The position numbers and the translations under genes are program-made. Shown here piece after piece: positions 46,180 to 54,277 of a DNA stretch of 55,412 bases; position 1 is the stretch's first letter, and each line of letters begins with the position of its first letter. Below the pieces are notes generated by a model. The model did not search any database. It worked only from the letters and a program-made list of their open reading frames with translations, and was not told the origin of the DNA. This DNA is from DASTSN01 sp035760665 (lineage in GTDB: Bacteria > Bacteroidota > Bacteroidia > Chitinophagales > Chitinophagaceae): assembly GCA_035760665.1 (NCBI GenBank), contig DASTSN010000007.1, positions 1-55,412 of the forward strand, written 5' to 3'.

Positions 46180-47001
46180 TTAAGCTACTTTCAGGGGCTG
46201 CGTCCTGAACTCGGCAAGGTTTAAGAAGAACCCCCGGTTGGTTATCATGCCTTCCCGGAACAACTGCCACAGGAGTGAAGCTCCTAAATTGGCCAGCGCA
46301 GAATTGATAAACAGGTCTTGTTTGGTCAATGCTTCCGCCAATGAACAGCTTGGCGTATCATCGTTCTGCTCTGTTTGTTGCAATAGGTCTTTAAATTCGG
46401 TAGTTACAAATGGCAGCTTATCCACAGTACGGAATTTTTTGGATCCAGCCTGTTTAATAGTTCCAACAGTAGATAAAATAACCTGTCCCGTGTTTTTGCT
46501 ATTACCAAAATCCATCCAGTACAAAGGGCGGTTGCGGTAATGATGTTGTTTTCCATGTTTTCCAAGTATGGAGGCTATTTCAAACCTTGCAGAAACGTTA
46601 TCTACACAGGAAATAGTAACCCCTGCCATTGCATAGTCAGGACAAGATTCAATAGTCTTCCTATTGAATTTTTCGGGAATAGCTTTCCAGTTTGTTCCAA
46701 AGAAGCGATTGATGCGGTTAATCAGCGCAACAGATTTAAGCAGCCCTATTTCATCCGATGTAAATAACTGGCGTCCGAGGTTGGCCGCAGCTATGGTATC
46801 ATCATCAAAGATAGCTACCATCAATCCCGGATGCCGCAAGGCAATAAGGGAGTGATTGATTCTTGCAAGGGCGGTCAATACCTGGCTTCCTGTGCCACCT
46901 GCACCGATCAGGTTTACCCGGACAGGGTTATATGGATGTAAGAGTTCAGGCTCTACAAAATGAATGGCCGGTTTTTGTGTTTTCGTTTTCATACAAGACA
47001 A
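46180..47001 (-). CDS. PRTRC system ThiF-like protein
   Basis: The 273-residue protein is an E1-like/ThiF fold protein with the nucleotide-binding N-L-I-G-A-G-G-T-G-S near residue 33 and a later D-D-D. PRTRC (ParB-related, ThiF-related cassette) names a plasmid/element maintenance set whose biochemical role is not established. The gene overlaps PRTRC protein B by 13 bp. A bona fide ThiF adenylation target (a ubiquitin-like small protein) is not evident in the window. Confidence 0.88.
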   Translation of the reverse strand: MSCMKTKTQKPAIHFVEPELLHPYNPVRVNLIGAGGTGSQVLTALARINHSLIALRHPGLMVAIFDDDTIAAANLGRQLFTSDEIGLLKSVALINRINRFFGTNWKAIPEKFNRKTIESCPDYAMAGVTISCVDNVSARFEIASILGKHGKQHHYRNRPLYWMDFGNSKNTGQVILSTVGTIKQAGSKKFRTVDKLPFVTTEFKDLLQQTEQNDDTPSCSLAEALTKQDLFINSALANLGASLLWQLFREGMITNRGFFLNLAEFRTQPLKVA

Positions 47002-47723
47002 TTTTGAATAGTATAACCTGTTTTTTTGAGTGCTGTGGCCGGGAAATTCTCTCCTGTATTTATCAATTGTTTCCAGAGTAGCACCATATTTCCATTGACC
47101 GGATTAAAGCCCTCCATCATGTGGGAGAAATAGCTGTTCCAGAAATAATCCTCCCAATGTTTGATGAAATCCTCCAGACAGGCATCAGCCGGTATATTTA
47201 CTTCTACCGTCCCCATACAGACATGGCCGTTACTATTGAGATTAAAAAAAGGCGCATGGTAAAGCGGGGTGGATGCCGATGTCTTTTTATTTCCTTTTAC
47301 AGCAAATAGGCTTAGTTGTTCTTTTGATGCTTTCCATACCAATGCCGGAACATTAGCTTTGCCCGATGGAATACCGAGGGCAGGAGTAAAAAGCAGGTTA
47401 GTTTCACAGGCAGGTGTGTACCAGCATACGCTGCCCTGTCCTTGCGTGTTAATCTGTAACACGTTTGCAGGAATCAACCCCTTACTTTTCAGGTAAGTTG
47501 TTTTTAGTTCCTTGCAAGACTGAAATAATTGAGACAATCCAATCATCTCCTTTTGTGTTAATGGATGTGCATTGACGGGATTGCCATTTTTATCAATATC
47601 ATAGCTTTCAACGTAAATACTTTCGTCTGTCCTGTTACTACTTTCCCTATTACGGCAACGGTATATCAGCAATGCCATTTCGGGTATGTAACAATCGTCA
47701 AATAAATGTGTGATATTTTCCAT
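46989..47723 (-). CDS. PRTRC system protein B
   Basis: The 244-residue protein sits between the F-type protein and ThiF, where protein B belongs in PRTRC cassettes. Its middle part (W-Y-T-P-A-C...P-G-I-P-S-G...P-A-L-V-W) and W/F-rich C-terminus fit family B by my recollection of the pattern. Function is unknown. It overlaps ThiF by 13 bp. Confidence 0.75.
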   Translation of the reverse strand: MENITHLFDDCYIPEMALLIYRCRNRESSNRTDESIYVESYDIDKNGNPVNAHPLTQKEMIGLSQLFQSCKELKTTYLKSKGLIPANVLQINTQGQGSVCWYTPACETNLLFTPALGIPSGKANVPALVWKASKEQLSLFAVKGNKKTSASTPLYHAPFFNLNSNGHVCMGTVEVNIPADACLEDFIKHWEDYFWNSYFSHMMEGFNPVNGNMVLLWKQLINTGENFPATALKKTGYTIQNCLV

Positions 47724-47740
47724 AACGATTGATTTATCAT

Positions 47741-48838
47741 TTAGTCATCATTTACTTTATCGTATTCATTCAGCAATTCCGATAACCTGTCTGTCAACTG
47801 GAAAAAACGGTGTTCAAAATCAAAGTCATGTATTTCTTTTTCCTGCGAGTGGTCGAAATATTGTATTGATACAGGTTCTTCCTGAAAACCCATTTCCTGT
47901 AATTCGCAATTAATCATGTCCATCAGTGTATCATAAAAACAGTCATTACTGCTCCAGAAAAAAGACAGGTATTGTTCCAGATAGACATAATCGCTGTCGT
48001 CGGGATGCAGCAACTGTTTTTGCATACTGCTATGCAGGGAACGAGTAGGATAATCGTTGTAAAGTTTTAAAAAATCCTCAGCCAGTTTTGTTGCATTAAT
48101 ATCTCGCTGTTTATTCTGTTCGTATTCTTTTATCGCTTGTTTGAGTTCAGTTACTTTAAAAGGCTTCGCTATCAGCGGGAACAATTCATCCCCTGCATTC
48201 TTTAGCAGTTTCATTTGCTGCACCTGATGTTGCCGGTACTTTTCTTCTTCATCTCCATCCAAATCGTTTTCCAGCCAGTCGGTCAGTGTTTCATACTGAT
48301 TGTACAGGTAACTTTCTTCCCGGTAATAGGGTACATCGGCTATTTGATGGAGGTAACGAAACAGTAGCAACATCATCCGGTAGAGTGCTTGTTGTTCCTT
48401 ATCCTGCCAAAGCAGCCATAAGGGACGAACAGGAATATAATAGAGTGTATAACCTGTGTCATAGCTTTTCACAGTAGCAAGACAGGCTTTTCTTTTTTTA
48501 TCACGGATAATGATACCGTCCATTTTGAGTTCCTTCAATCGTTCTTTAACCTGATGGTATGCTTTGGTAACATTTTGCGGGAAAGCAATTCCGGTTATAT
48601 CTGGCAATGGCCAGTTATACAAGGCGCAGAGGTTGGAAACGGAAGCAAAAAATTCCTTTTCTGCTTGTTTCCATGCGGGTATGTTGATTCCCCAAAATGG
48701 CCGGAAACAATGATTCAGAAAACCATTCCCGTTAATGACCGGGGTGCGCTGCGAAGTTTGGTTTGCTGTACCTCTCTTGCGTCCGGCAGCCGGTCTATGA
48801 ACGTGGCGAACTCTCCGAATGGCTGATGTAGTTTCCAT
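47741..48838 (-). CDS. PRTRC system protein F-like
   Basis: The 365-residue protein has a short basic N-terminus (R-R-V-R-H-V-H-R-P) and a long, acidic, helical body. It lies between protein C and protein B, the usual place of protein F, and its length fits that family. I assign it mainly from cassette order and length; no domain is otherwise evident. Confidence 0.65.
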   Translation of the reverse strand: METTSAIRRVRHVHRPAAGRKRGTANQTSQRTPVINGNGFLNHCFRPFWGINIPAWKQAEKEFFASVSNLCALYNWPLPDITGIAFPQNVTKAYHQVKERLKELKMDGIIIRDKKRKACLATVKSYDTGYTLYYIPVRPLWLLWQDKEQQALYRMMLLLFRYLHQIADVPYYREESYLYNQYETLTDWLENDLDGDEEEKYRQHQVQQMKLLKNAGDELFPLIAKPFKVTELKQAIKEYEQNKQRDINATKLAEDFLKLYNDYPTRSLHSSMQKQLLHPDDSDYVYLEQYLSFFWSSNDCFYDTLMDMINCELQEMGFQEEPVSIQYFDHSQEKEIHDFDFEHRFFQLTDRLSELLNEYDKVNDD

Positions 48839-48901
48839 TGCTTTGATTTTTTGTTAATCCTGATTTTCCGGTTTGGTTTCGGCGTTTTCATACAGGCCGT
48901 T

Positions 48902-49120
48902 TTATCCTTTTGTTCCTATCGTGGTTTCAAAACGATATTGTATTTCGTCATCCTTTATATCCGGCCCGGTAATTTTGGCGGTTGTCAGTATAGGATAATT
49001 TCCTGAATAGAAATTCAAAACTGCTTCAGGGCTTAATTTTTCGGATGGATCGGATAAACGAATGTCCTGTCCGTCCTGCTTCAGCAGGAATATCCGTTCA
49101 AGTTGTGTTGTCTGTAACAT
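48902..49120 (-). CDS. PRTRC system protein C
   Basis: The 72-residue protein has the family C pattern: an N-terminal R-I-F-L-L, then D-P-S-E-K-L-S-P, Y-S-G-N-Y-P-I-L-T-T-A, G-P-D and a terminal G-T-K-G. It follows protein E by 11 bp and is in the same operon. Its role in the PRTRC set is unknown. Confidence 0.85.
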   Translation of the reverse strand: MLQTTQLERIFLLKQDGQDIRLSDPSEKLSPEAVLNFYSGNYPILTTAKITGPDIKDDEIQYRFETTIGTKG

Positions 49121-49131
49121 GGCTTAAAAGT

Positions 49132-49671
49132 TTAATCGTTGTCTTGTGATTGTTGAGCAAATAACCCTGTGTCCTCGAATTTTTCCATGAGTTCATTTTT
49201 CTTTTCGGTAATTTCTTCTTCATGATCTGGAAAATCAGATATTTTCGGTAGTTGGCCGTATGCTTCCCGATATTTACCGGCTGTCTCCAGTTCAGTTACC
49301 TTCTTCATCTGCGTCTCATACTTTTTATCTCCTGTTTCCTTTTGCTTTGCTTCTTTCTGCTTTTTATCCTGCTCCATTTTGGATTGCACTTTGGCAGTTT
49401 CCTGCGCTTTAAGGTATTGTTCCATATTGGCAAAGAGTTGGGACGTTTTTTCAGCAGGTGTTTTAATGCAGGTGAAAAACCCTTCGTCCAGTTCCTGCGC
49501 CGTTCCTTTAAAAAGCATGGGCGGGACTAACTTCCGTGCATCATCGCCACATTTTTCATTGGACAGTAATACGGAAACGGTAAGGGTTCCTGCTGCATCT
49601 TTTGATATGGTTATTTTCCAGTCAGCTTCCACCTGAAGGGAGCTAAGTATTTCAAAAAAATTTGTTTTCAT
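49132..49671 (-). CDS. PRTRC system protein E
   Basis: The 179-residue protein has an N-terminal conserved part (L-S-S-L-Q-V-E-A-D-W-K-I-T...P-P-M-L-F-K-G-T-A-Q-E-L-D-E-G-F) and a C-terminal Lys/Glu/Gln-rich coiled coil (about residues 95-140). The first part fits PRTRC protein E. It is 13 bp downstream of the small charged-protein gene and 12 bp upstream of protein C. Confidence 0.82.
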   Translation of the reverse strand: MKTNFFEILSSLQVEADWKITISKDAAGTLTVSVLLSNEKCGDDARKLVPPMLFKGTAQELDEGFFTCIKTPAEKTSQLFANMEQYLKAQETAKVQSKMEQDKKQKEAKQKETGDKKYETQMKKVTELETAGKYREAYGQLPKISDFPDHEEEITEKKNELMEKFEDTGLFAQQSQDND

Positions 49672-49683
49672 ACTGAAGTATTT

Positions 49684-50031
49684 TTAGTTGTTTTCAGATA
49701 ATAGATAGTCAGCTAAGGCAAGAATGTGGTAACTGTCCATTTCATGGAGGGTGATAGTTACTTCATCCGGATAGCTGTCGCCTTTGAGTATGCCGGTCAC
49801 CGTAATACCGTTATCCGTTTTGCTGATTACCCTGATTGCAGCATAATCCACAAATCCATGTTTACTGTAAAAAGCGAAGTCCGGTATTTCATCATAGATG
49901 TCCTTTGTCCATTCATTCTCGGGGTCAGGTTCAAAGAGGACAAATTCAGGCTTAACAGAAAGTAGGCTGCGGATTTCTTCCTTCGCCTGTTGTTCCAGTT
50001 CAGCCAGTCTCTCAAGATATTTTCGTTTCAT
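49684..50031 (-). CDS. Hypothetical protein between DUF932 and PRTRC E (115 aa)
   Basis: I start it at M-K-R-K-Y-L-E-R (50031). An earlier Met 20 codons upstream lies in the leader. It has an N-terminal helix, then an acidic part (E-P-D-P-E-N-E-W) and a beta-rich end (L-H-E-M-D-S-Y-H-I-L-A). Spacing of 12 bp to the PRTRC E gene and 73 bp from the DUF932 gene suggests one transcript. No family is recognised. Confidence 0.65.
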   Translation of the reverse strand: MKRKYLERLAELEQQAKEEIRSLLSVKPEFVLFEPDPENEWTKDIYDEIPDFAFYSKHGFVDYAAIRVISKTDNGITVTGILKGDSYPDEVTITLHEMDSYHILALADYLLSENN

Positions 50032-50104
50032 GGTTCTTATTTGTTTGATTGAAATGTTGAAGGAAATTGAAGGCGGCATTTCCGCCTTCAATTATTCTCG
50101 TTTG

Positions 50105-51142
50105 TTAATTTAATGCCAGTGCATCGCTGCCGGTTTTAGCAAACTCGCTGCACAGGTTGAATGTGGCTTGGGCTTTCTTCTGTGCGATGCCACCATAAAT
50201 GATGGAATTGAGTTTTTCCTCGTTGTCGTTATAATTCCTGACGTTCTGGAAATAACCCGTAATGGCATTATACGCACCAAACAATGTTCCTTTGGTGGTG
50301 TCCAGTTTTTGGCTATCGGCCATCATGGCATATCCATAAGCGCCGAATACCTGGTTGCGGTAACTACCGGACATCAGCTCCAACTTTCCGTCACGGATAT
50401 TATCAAGGGTTTCTTTGTTGGGTGCAAGGGCGATCTGGATAAGACGTTGCACCTGCTTGTCGGTAACTCTGACTTTCGCCCATTGGTTAAATACCTGTTC
50501 CATCAAAGGCGATAAAGTATTTACCATACCCATAATCTTATGCGCTTCCTTCAGCTGCTCCTGTACGTTCTCGGTATGCTTGATCTTTACCATATTGGTA
50601 CAGTTGGTCAGCGCAGCATTAAGGGTATTATTACATACGATTCTGATGGGCGTAAAGGCAGCGGTAATGCTTTCTTTACCATCGTGCGACATAGTAAGGA
50701 ACAGGTACTTTTCAATAATGTCATCGTTGCCTACTTTGATATAAGAAGGCAGTTTGGCAGTAATAAAAATTCGCTCACCCTTTCCCAATGCTCCGGCGGT
50801 TTCGTATTTAATTCCTTCACCTTCCGCAATGGCATCGAAAAAAGCAAAGGCTTCAGCGTTTTGCACAACCTTATAAGCTGCCCCAATGCCTGTCCCCAAA
50901 ATCACTTCCGTATCTGCCCGGAACGTATAAAAGGAGTTTTCAGATACTTCCGTTTTTCCTGAAGGAAAGAAATAGGTGTCGGGGGATTTCATTACCGGGA
51001 AATCCAAATGCGCTTTCTTTAGTACGGTTGCGCTGTCCTCGTAACTGTCTGAAATCTGCCCACCGTCCCACCATGCTTTTTCTTTAACGGAATAAAAAGC
51101 AAATTCGCCGGATGCTGTATCAAAATGAATGTTTGAAGCCAT
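50105..51142 (-). CDS. DUF932-family protein
   Basis: The 345-residue protein has the DUF932 pattern of phage, plasmid and element proteins (V-L-G-T-G-I-G-A-A-Y-K-V-V-Q-N-A-E-A-F near residue 82, V-C-N-N-T-L-N-A-A-L near 170). Its biochemical role is unknown. In Bacteroidota elements it is commonly found next to SSB and PRTRC genes, as here: SSB lies 50 bp upstream. Confidence 0.85.
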   Translation of the reverse strand: MASNIHFDTASGEFAFYSVKEKAWWDGGQISDSYEDSATVLKKAHLDFPVMKSPDTYFFPSGKTEVSENSFYTFRADTEVILGTGIGAAYKVVQNAEAFAFFDAIAEGEGIKYETAGALGKGERIFITAKLPSYIKVGNDDIIEKYLFLTMSHDGKESITAAFTPIRIVCNNTLNAALTNCTNMVKIKHTENVQEQLKEAHKIMGMVNTLSPLMEQVFNQWAKVRVTDKQVQRLIQIALAPNKETLDNIRDGKLELMSGSYRNQVFGAYGYAMMADSQKLDTTKGTLFGAYNAITGYFQNVRNYNDNEEKLNSIIYGGIAQKKAQATFNLCSEFAKTGSDALALN

Positions 51143-51192
51143 AACTGTAATTTTTAGATTGAATAAAATGATGATTAAAAGCAGGGCCTCCC

Positions 51193-51570
51193 TTAAAAGG
51201 GCAGGTCGTCTGCCGGTTCGGTTACTGCTGCGGCTGCAGGAACGTTTTGTTTTTCTGTTGCATTTGGTTTGCCATGCAGTTTAATATTGCTTACATGAAA
51301 GGTCACTGCCCCTTTCGCTTCACCGTCGGCGTTTGTCCATACGTTTACCCCGATACGGCCATAGAGTTCTACCAATGTCCCTTTTTTCAGGTAAGGCGCA
51401 ATACCGGCGTTCAGCCAGTAGGCGCAATTCACGAATGTGACAACTTCTCTTGCCTCGCCTTCTTTAGTTTTGTAGCGGTCATTAATGGCAATGGAAAAAT
51501 TGGTCACTTTTTTTCCGTTCTTTGTTTCGGTAACTTTCGCATTGGCGGTTACCCTTCCTGTCAGTTCCAT
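51193..51570 (-). CDS. ssb: Single-stranded DNA-binding protein
   Basis: The 125-residue protein starts at M-E-L-T-G-R-V and has an OB-fold core (V-T-N-F-S-I-A-I-N-D-R-Y, F-V-N-C-A-Y-W, L-V-E-L-Y-G-R-I) and the short acidic tail D-D-L-P-F used by SSBs to bind partner proteins. An upstream in-frame ATG would add a non-conserved segment. It heads the DUF932/PRTRC operon and probably protects transferred ssDNA. The 5' side holds a structured repeat-bearing region. Confidence 0.92.
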   Translation of the reverse strand: MELTGRVTANAKVTETKNGKKVTNFSIAINDRYKTKEGEAREVVTFVNCAYWLNAGIAPYLKKGTLVELYGRIGVNVWTNADGEAKGAVTFHVSNIKLHGKPNATEKQNVPAAAAVTEPADDLPF

Positions 51571-51705
51571 AATTTTTGTTTTTAATAATGAATAAATAGG
51601 TTGCTGCGACACGGGAAGCAACTACAACCATGAGGGTCTTCGCCTCAGTCGGCCGCGCCGCCCGCTCATTTACCCTTAGCGACCAGCCATTAGAACTGTG
51701 GAGGA

Positions 51706-51823
51706 AGGACAAGGTTTTTAAAAAAAATACGACCCCATGATGCAACGCATACAAGTGTCCTGGTGGAGATTTTTTTGAAAACCGGTGGCAAGCCGTAGTT
51801 TACGGAGGCGCAGACCTTGTCCT
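51706..51823. repeat. 10-bp inverted repeat upstream of ssb
   Basis: AGGACAAGGT (51706-51715) and ACCTTGTCCT (51814-51823) are exact inverted arms about 100 bp apart, with a smaller CCGTA/TACGG hairpin between them. Confidence 0.55.
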
Positions 51824-51912
51824 GCACGGAACAGTTCAATAATTTTGCGGCAGGGTGCGAATGAGTGGCTTCTGTAATGGGGATTATAAGTGTACCTGAT
51901 GACCTATGATCG

Positions 51913-51971
51913 GAACGATAAACGTATTGCGTCGCAACAGGTGATGCCCAGAGAACCGAAGGCCGGTAACA
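51913..51971 (+). repeat. 59-bp imperfect repeat, copy 1
   Basis: It begins GAACGATAAACG, contains ATTGCGTCGCAAC and GAACCGAAGG, and ends GGTAACA. A second copy of the same unit, about 75% alike by eye, is at 54278-54334. Confidence 0.65.
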
Positions 51972-52498
51972 CGGCGCACCTTACGCTTCAGAACAAAGCG
52001 TGTATTTTTTTTATACATCATTTCAATTATTTGTAACAGAAAACAACGCTCAGTGGATGCCAGAAATCCAAAGAGCAAAGAGAGAGTTAACGAGGCATTT
52101 TGCACACCCAGGTATATTGCTCATCTCATAGGATTCGGAAGGTCCAACCTGACTACGAGCCTGAACATCAGAAATGACCGGGCCACTCATGAATAAAATT
52201 ACCCGTACCCAAAAGAAAGAAGTAAAAGATTTGTCCATGCAGAAAAGGAAAAATATCCTGATGCGGCAATAAAAAAATGTTCCCTATTTCAACGAAAAAT
52301 CAATGGTGTTTTATAAAACTAACATTGAGAATTCCTGGTAAGCGGTAAAATCTTAATCATCCAAAGGATAAATTGTTGGAAATGTATTTCCCGGGGTGCA
52401 AGGCAATCTCAATTCCCAATGATTTTTATCCTGTGCAGTTCTCACGGCTTATCTGCCGGACGCTAATAAATCGGACGGGTGTATTGCGCCGGGTCTTG

Positions 52499-52525
52499 GA
52501 TGACAAAAGAACAGAACGATAAACG
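52499..52525 (+). repeat. Partial copy of the same repeat
   Basis: GATGAC then 9 bp then GAACGATAAACG (52499-52525), the same arrangement as at 51898-51924. The rest of the unit is not recognisable here, although GTATTGCG also occurs at about 52481. Confidence 0.5.
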
Positions 52526-52661
52526 GTGCCTATTCTAAGTCAAAAATAAATATGTGAAGAAAAAAAGCGAAGAAGTGTAAGATGAAAAAATGCTGGGATA
52601 TATATAGCCTGAAGACCACGAAGATCTCCAGGTACGTTGAAGTGAATGATTATATTGGGTA

Positions 52662-53123
52662 TCAGAAATCCATTTCAGTTTTGATAAATTCTTTTGCACC
52701 GTCTGGCCCTGTAATAGACAACCATACAATTTTGTCACTTAATGCCAGGTTGAAATCAAAAAAGTCGCAGCAAGCTCTTTCTGATTTGAGAAATGAGGTT
52801 AACTGATCCAGCATATTATCTGTAGCCTCAAATTTGTATTTATATCCTTCAGCAAGTTCTTGTTTATCCAAAACTTTGGTTTTAAGTACTGCGATCACTT
52901 CCTCTTTACGTTTACGCAATTCAGGACTTGTCAATTTGCAGCTTACTTCTTTTTTCTTTTCCGTTTCAAGCATAACTGCGGGTTTTATAGCCGTGAACGA
53001 TTTTGTTTCTTTTTTACAGCAGGCACCATCGCATTTCTCAGCAGGTTTCTTCGTTTGTGAAAAACAAGCTACTGAACAGCACATGCAAGCCGCTATCAGG
53101 GATATTTTTGAGAACATGGGCAT
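52662..53123 (-). CDS. Secreted Cys-rich protein of the metal module
   Basis: The 153-residue protein has a signal peptide (cut near C-F-S-Q) and Cys-rich pieces: K-C-D-G-A-C-C-K-K near residue 32 and A-C-C-D-F-F-D-F near 118. Cys pairs of this kind bind soft metals such as mercury, cadmium or arsenic. The promoter has the same operator and -7 geometry as the MerF-like gene (operator 53149-53162), so it should be under the same MerR-family regulator. The family is not named from sequence alone. Confidence 0.7.
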   Translation of the reverse strand: MPMFSKISLIAACMCCSVACFSQTKKPAEKCDGACCKKETKSFTAIKPAVMLETEKKKEVSCKLTSPELRKRKEEVIAVLKTKVLDKQELAEGYKYKFEATDNMLDQLTSFLKSERACCDFFDFNLALSDKIVWLSITGPDGAKEFIKTEMDF

Positions 53124-53135
53124 ATTTTTAGACTA

Positions 53136-53162
53136 CAAAATTAAACCATGGAGTATAGTCCA
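53136..53162 (-). promoter_or_regulatory. MerR-type operator-promoter of the Cys-rich protein gene
   Basis: Operator TGGAGTATAGTCCA (53149-53162) is followed, on the minus strand, by 5 bp (TGGTT) and the perfect -7 box TAATTTTG (53136-53143). The gene's ATG is 13 bp downstream (53123). A palindrome just upstream of the -7 box is the MerR-family architecture, where the activator untwists the spacer. Confidence 0.75.
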
Positions 53163-53184
53163 CAGTGTAACATTTTTCCAAAAT

Positions 53185-53514
53185 TTAATTTCTTGGGGCA
53201 TATAAAATGATTGCCATTCCCAGCAAGGCGATACCAGCACCCAAAAGGTCAAATTTGTCCGGTTTTACGCCATCTACCTTCCAACCCCAAATGACAGCAA
53301 GCGTGATAAAAATGCCACCATACGCTGCGTAAACCCTTTCAAAATTGGCCGGTTGCCAGGTCGCGACCACTCCGTAACCGACGAGGATAATCGCACCCAC
53401 TAAACCAAACCACCAGGGTCTTCCTTCCCGGAGCCATAACCACACAAGATAACCGCCTCCGATTTCACAAAGACCGGCGAGAATAAATAATCCAATGGAT
53501 GTAACGATTGGCAT
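53185..53514 (-). CDS. ynfA: YnfA family membrane protein
   Basis: The 109-residue protein (start M-P-I-V-T-S at 53514; the longer frame would prefix leader sequence) has four hydrophobic segments. Conserved pieces include E-I-G-G-G-Y near residue 17, Q-P-A-N-F-E-R-V-Y-A-A-Y-G-G near 51 and W-G-W-K-V-D-G near 75, characteristic of the YnfA/UPF0060 small integral-membrane family. Its function is poorly defined. It follows the MerF-like gene by 22 bp and is probably co-transcribed with it. Confidence 0.85.
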   Translation of the reverse strand: MPIVTSIGLFILAGLCEIGGGYLVWLWLREGRPWWFGLVGAIILVGYGVVATWQPANFERVYAAYGGIFITLAVIWGWKVDGVKPDKFDLLGAGIALLGMAIILYAPRN

Positions 53515-53536
53515 AATCCCAGTTTTCTTAAAGATA

Positions 53537-53788
53537 TTAATTCTCAGGATTGGCTGCCGGTTTACAGTTACACTGGTTACCACAGGTTTTACAGGCCCTT
53601 CGTTTACGATAATAGCGATAGGCAAACAGTAGTCCCGCTACCATCGATAAAATTAAACCCAGTTTCTCCATTTTACCCAGGAAAGATCCCAGCACAGCAC
53701 TTCCGATAGTAACCCCAAGGATCGGCAATAAGCAGCATGGTAAGCAAAGCAGCACTCCAGTAATAGCGGTCCATTTAACAGATTTCAT
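53537..53788 (-). CDS. Small heavy-metal transport protein (MerF/MerT-like)
   Basis: The 83-residue protein (start 53788; upstream frame contains the operator) has two membrane helices. The first carries C-L-P-C-C-L-L-P, the Cys pair used by MerF/MerT to pass Hg2+ across the inner membrane. The C-terminus is Cys-rich (C-K-T-C-G-N-Q-C-N-C-K). No merA reductase or merP is found in the window, so complete mercury resistance cannot be asserted. Divergent from the MerR-family gene, it shares that promoter region. Confidence 0.75.
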   Translation of the reverse strand: MKSVKWTAITGVLLCLPCCLLPILGVTIGSAVLGSFLGKMEKLGLILSMVAGLLFAYRYYRKRRACKTCGNQCNCKPAANPEN

Positions 53789-53801
53789 ACAAATATTTTT
53801 A

Positions 53802-53828
53802 CAAAGATCAACCGTGGAGTTTAGTCCA
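53802..53828 (-). promoter_or_regulatory. MerR-type operator-promoter between MerF-like and merR genes
   Basis: Operator TGGAGTTTAGTCCA (53815-53828), then on the minus strand 5 bp (CGGTT) and GATCTTTG (53802-53809; one mismatch to TAnnTTTG). This is nearly identical to the layout at 53136-53162. On the plus strand TACCTTTA downstream could serve the regulator gene. Confidence 0.7.
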
Positions 53829-53857
53829 TGCTTTACCTTTACAGACAACTATTTTTT

Positions 53858-54259
53858 ATGCTGATAGGACAACTCGCCCAACGCACTGGTCTCAGCCGTG
53901 ATACCATCCGGTTTTATGAAAAGCAAGGATTGATCAAGGTTGGGCGACGTGAACGTCGGGTCAACAATTACAAGGAATATTCCGAGGCCGTTCTTAAGCG
54001 ACTACTGTTGCTCAACAAAATCAAATCCTACGGTTTCACGCTTAACGAATCGGCCGAGATCATTTCCCTACTGGAAGCAGACCTGGGCACCTGTAACCAA
54101 ATCAGCAAAGCTGCCGACAAGAAGGTTGCTGTGATCGATAAAAAAGTCAAAGAACTATTGGACCTCAGAAACTCGTTGCTTAAGATCATCACTGACTGCA
54201 AAAAAGGTTGCAGCTCACCTAACCTGGAAGATAATTGCCCGTTATTTGTTCTTGAATAA
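53858..54259 (+). CDS. MerR-family transcriptional regulator
   Basis: The 133-residue protein (start M-L-I-G-Q-L-A; the in-frame ATG at 53828 lies inside the operator) has an N-terminal winged HTH (G-L-S-R-D-T-I-R-F-Y-E-K-Q-G-L-I) and a dimerisation helix. Sensor Cys residues fall in G-T-C-N, T-D-C-K-K-G-C and D-N-C-P-L-F, spaced like the Cys sites of Hg/Zn/Pb/Cd-type MerR proteins (MerR C82/C117/C126), but with a longer final loop. It activates by distorting promoter DNA when metal binds. The inducing metal is unknown. Confidence 0.9.
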   Translation: MLIGQLAQRTGLSRDTIRFYEKQGLIKVGRRERRVNNYKEYSEAVLKRLLLLNKIKSYGFTLNESAEIISLLEADLGTCNQISKAADKKVAVIDKKVKELLDLRNSLLKIITDCKKGCSSPNLEDNCPLFVLE

Positions 54260-54277
54260 AGTGTTTCTCCGTGAGGT

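Larger units (their letters stand above)
51571..52661. other. Gene-poor region between SSB and the metal module
   Basis: These roughly 1.1 kb have no ORF I would call a gene. The part nearest SSB (about 51571-51870) has GC-rich and structured stretches, including a perfect 10-bp inverted repeat (51706-51823) and a CCGTA/TACGG hairpin (near 51793), which fits a long 5' leader of ssb or an origin-like site. The rest contains a 59-bp repeat unit at 51913 and a partial copy near 52499. Some stretches look like decayed coding DNA, but I cannot name a source. Confidence 0.6.

Noticed and set aside
51884..52238. Two minus-strand ORFs of 62-73 residues in the gap after ssb
   Set aside because: They span the direct-repeat unit, lack any motif and have no promoter or neighbour support.
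51620..52560. Group II intron or transposon ends in the gene-poor stretch
   Set aside because: No domain V-like motif, reverse transcriptase or transposase frame is visible; only short repeats.
52582..52806. 74-residue plus-strand ORF opposite the Cys-rich metal gene
   Set aside because: The opposite strand has a signal peptide, Cys motifs and a matched promoter, so this is a shadow frame.
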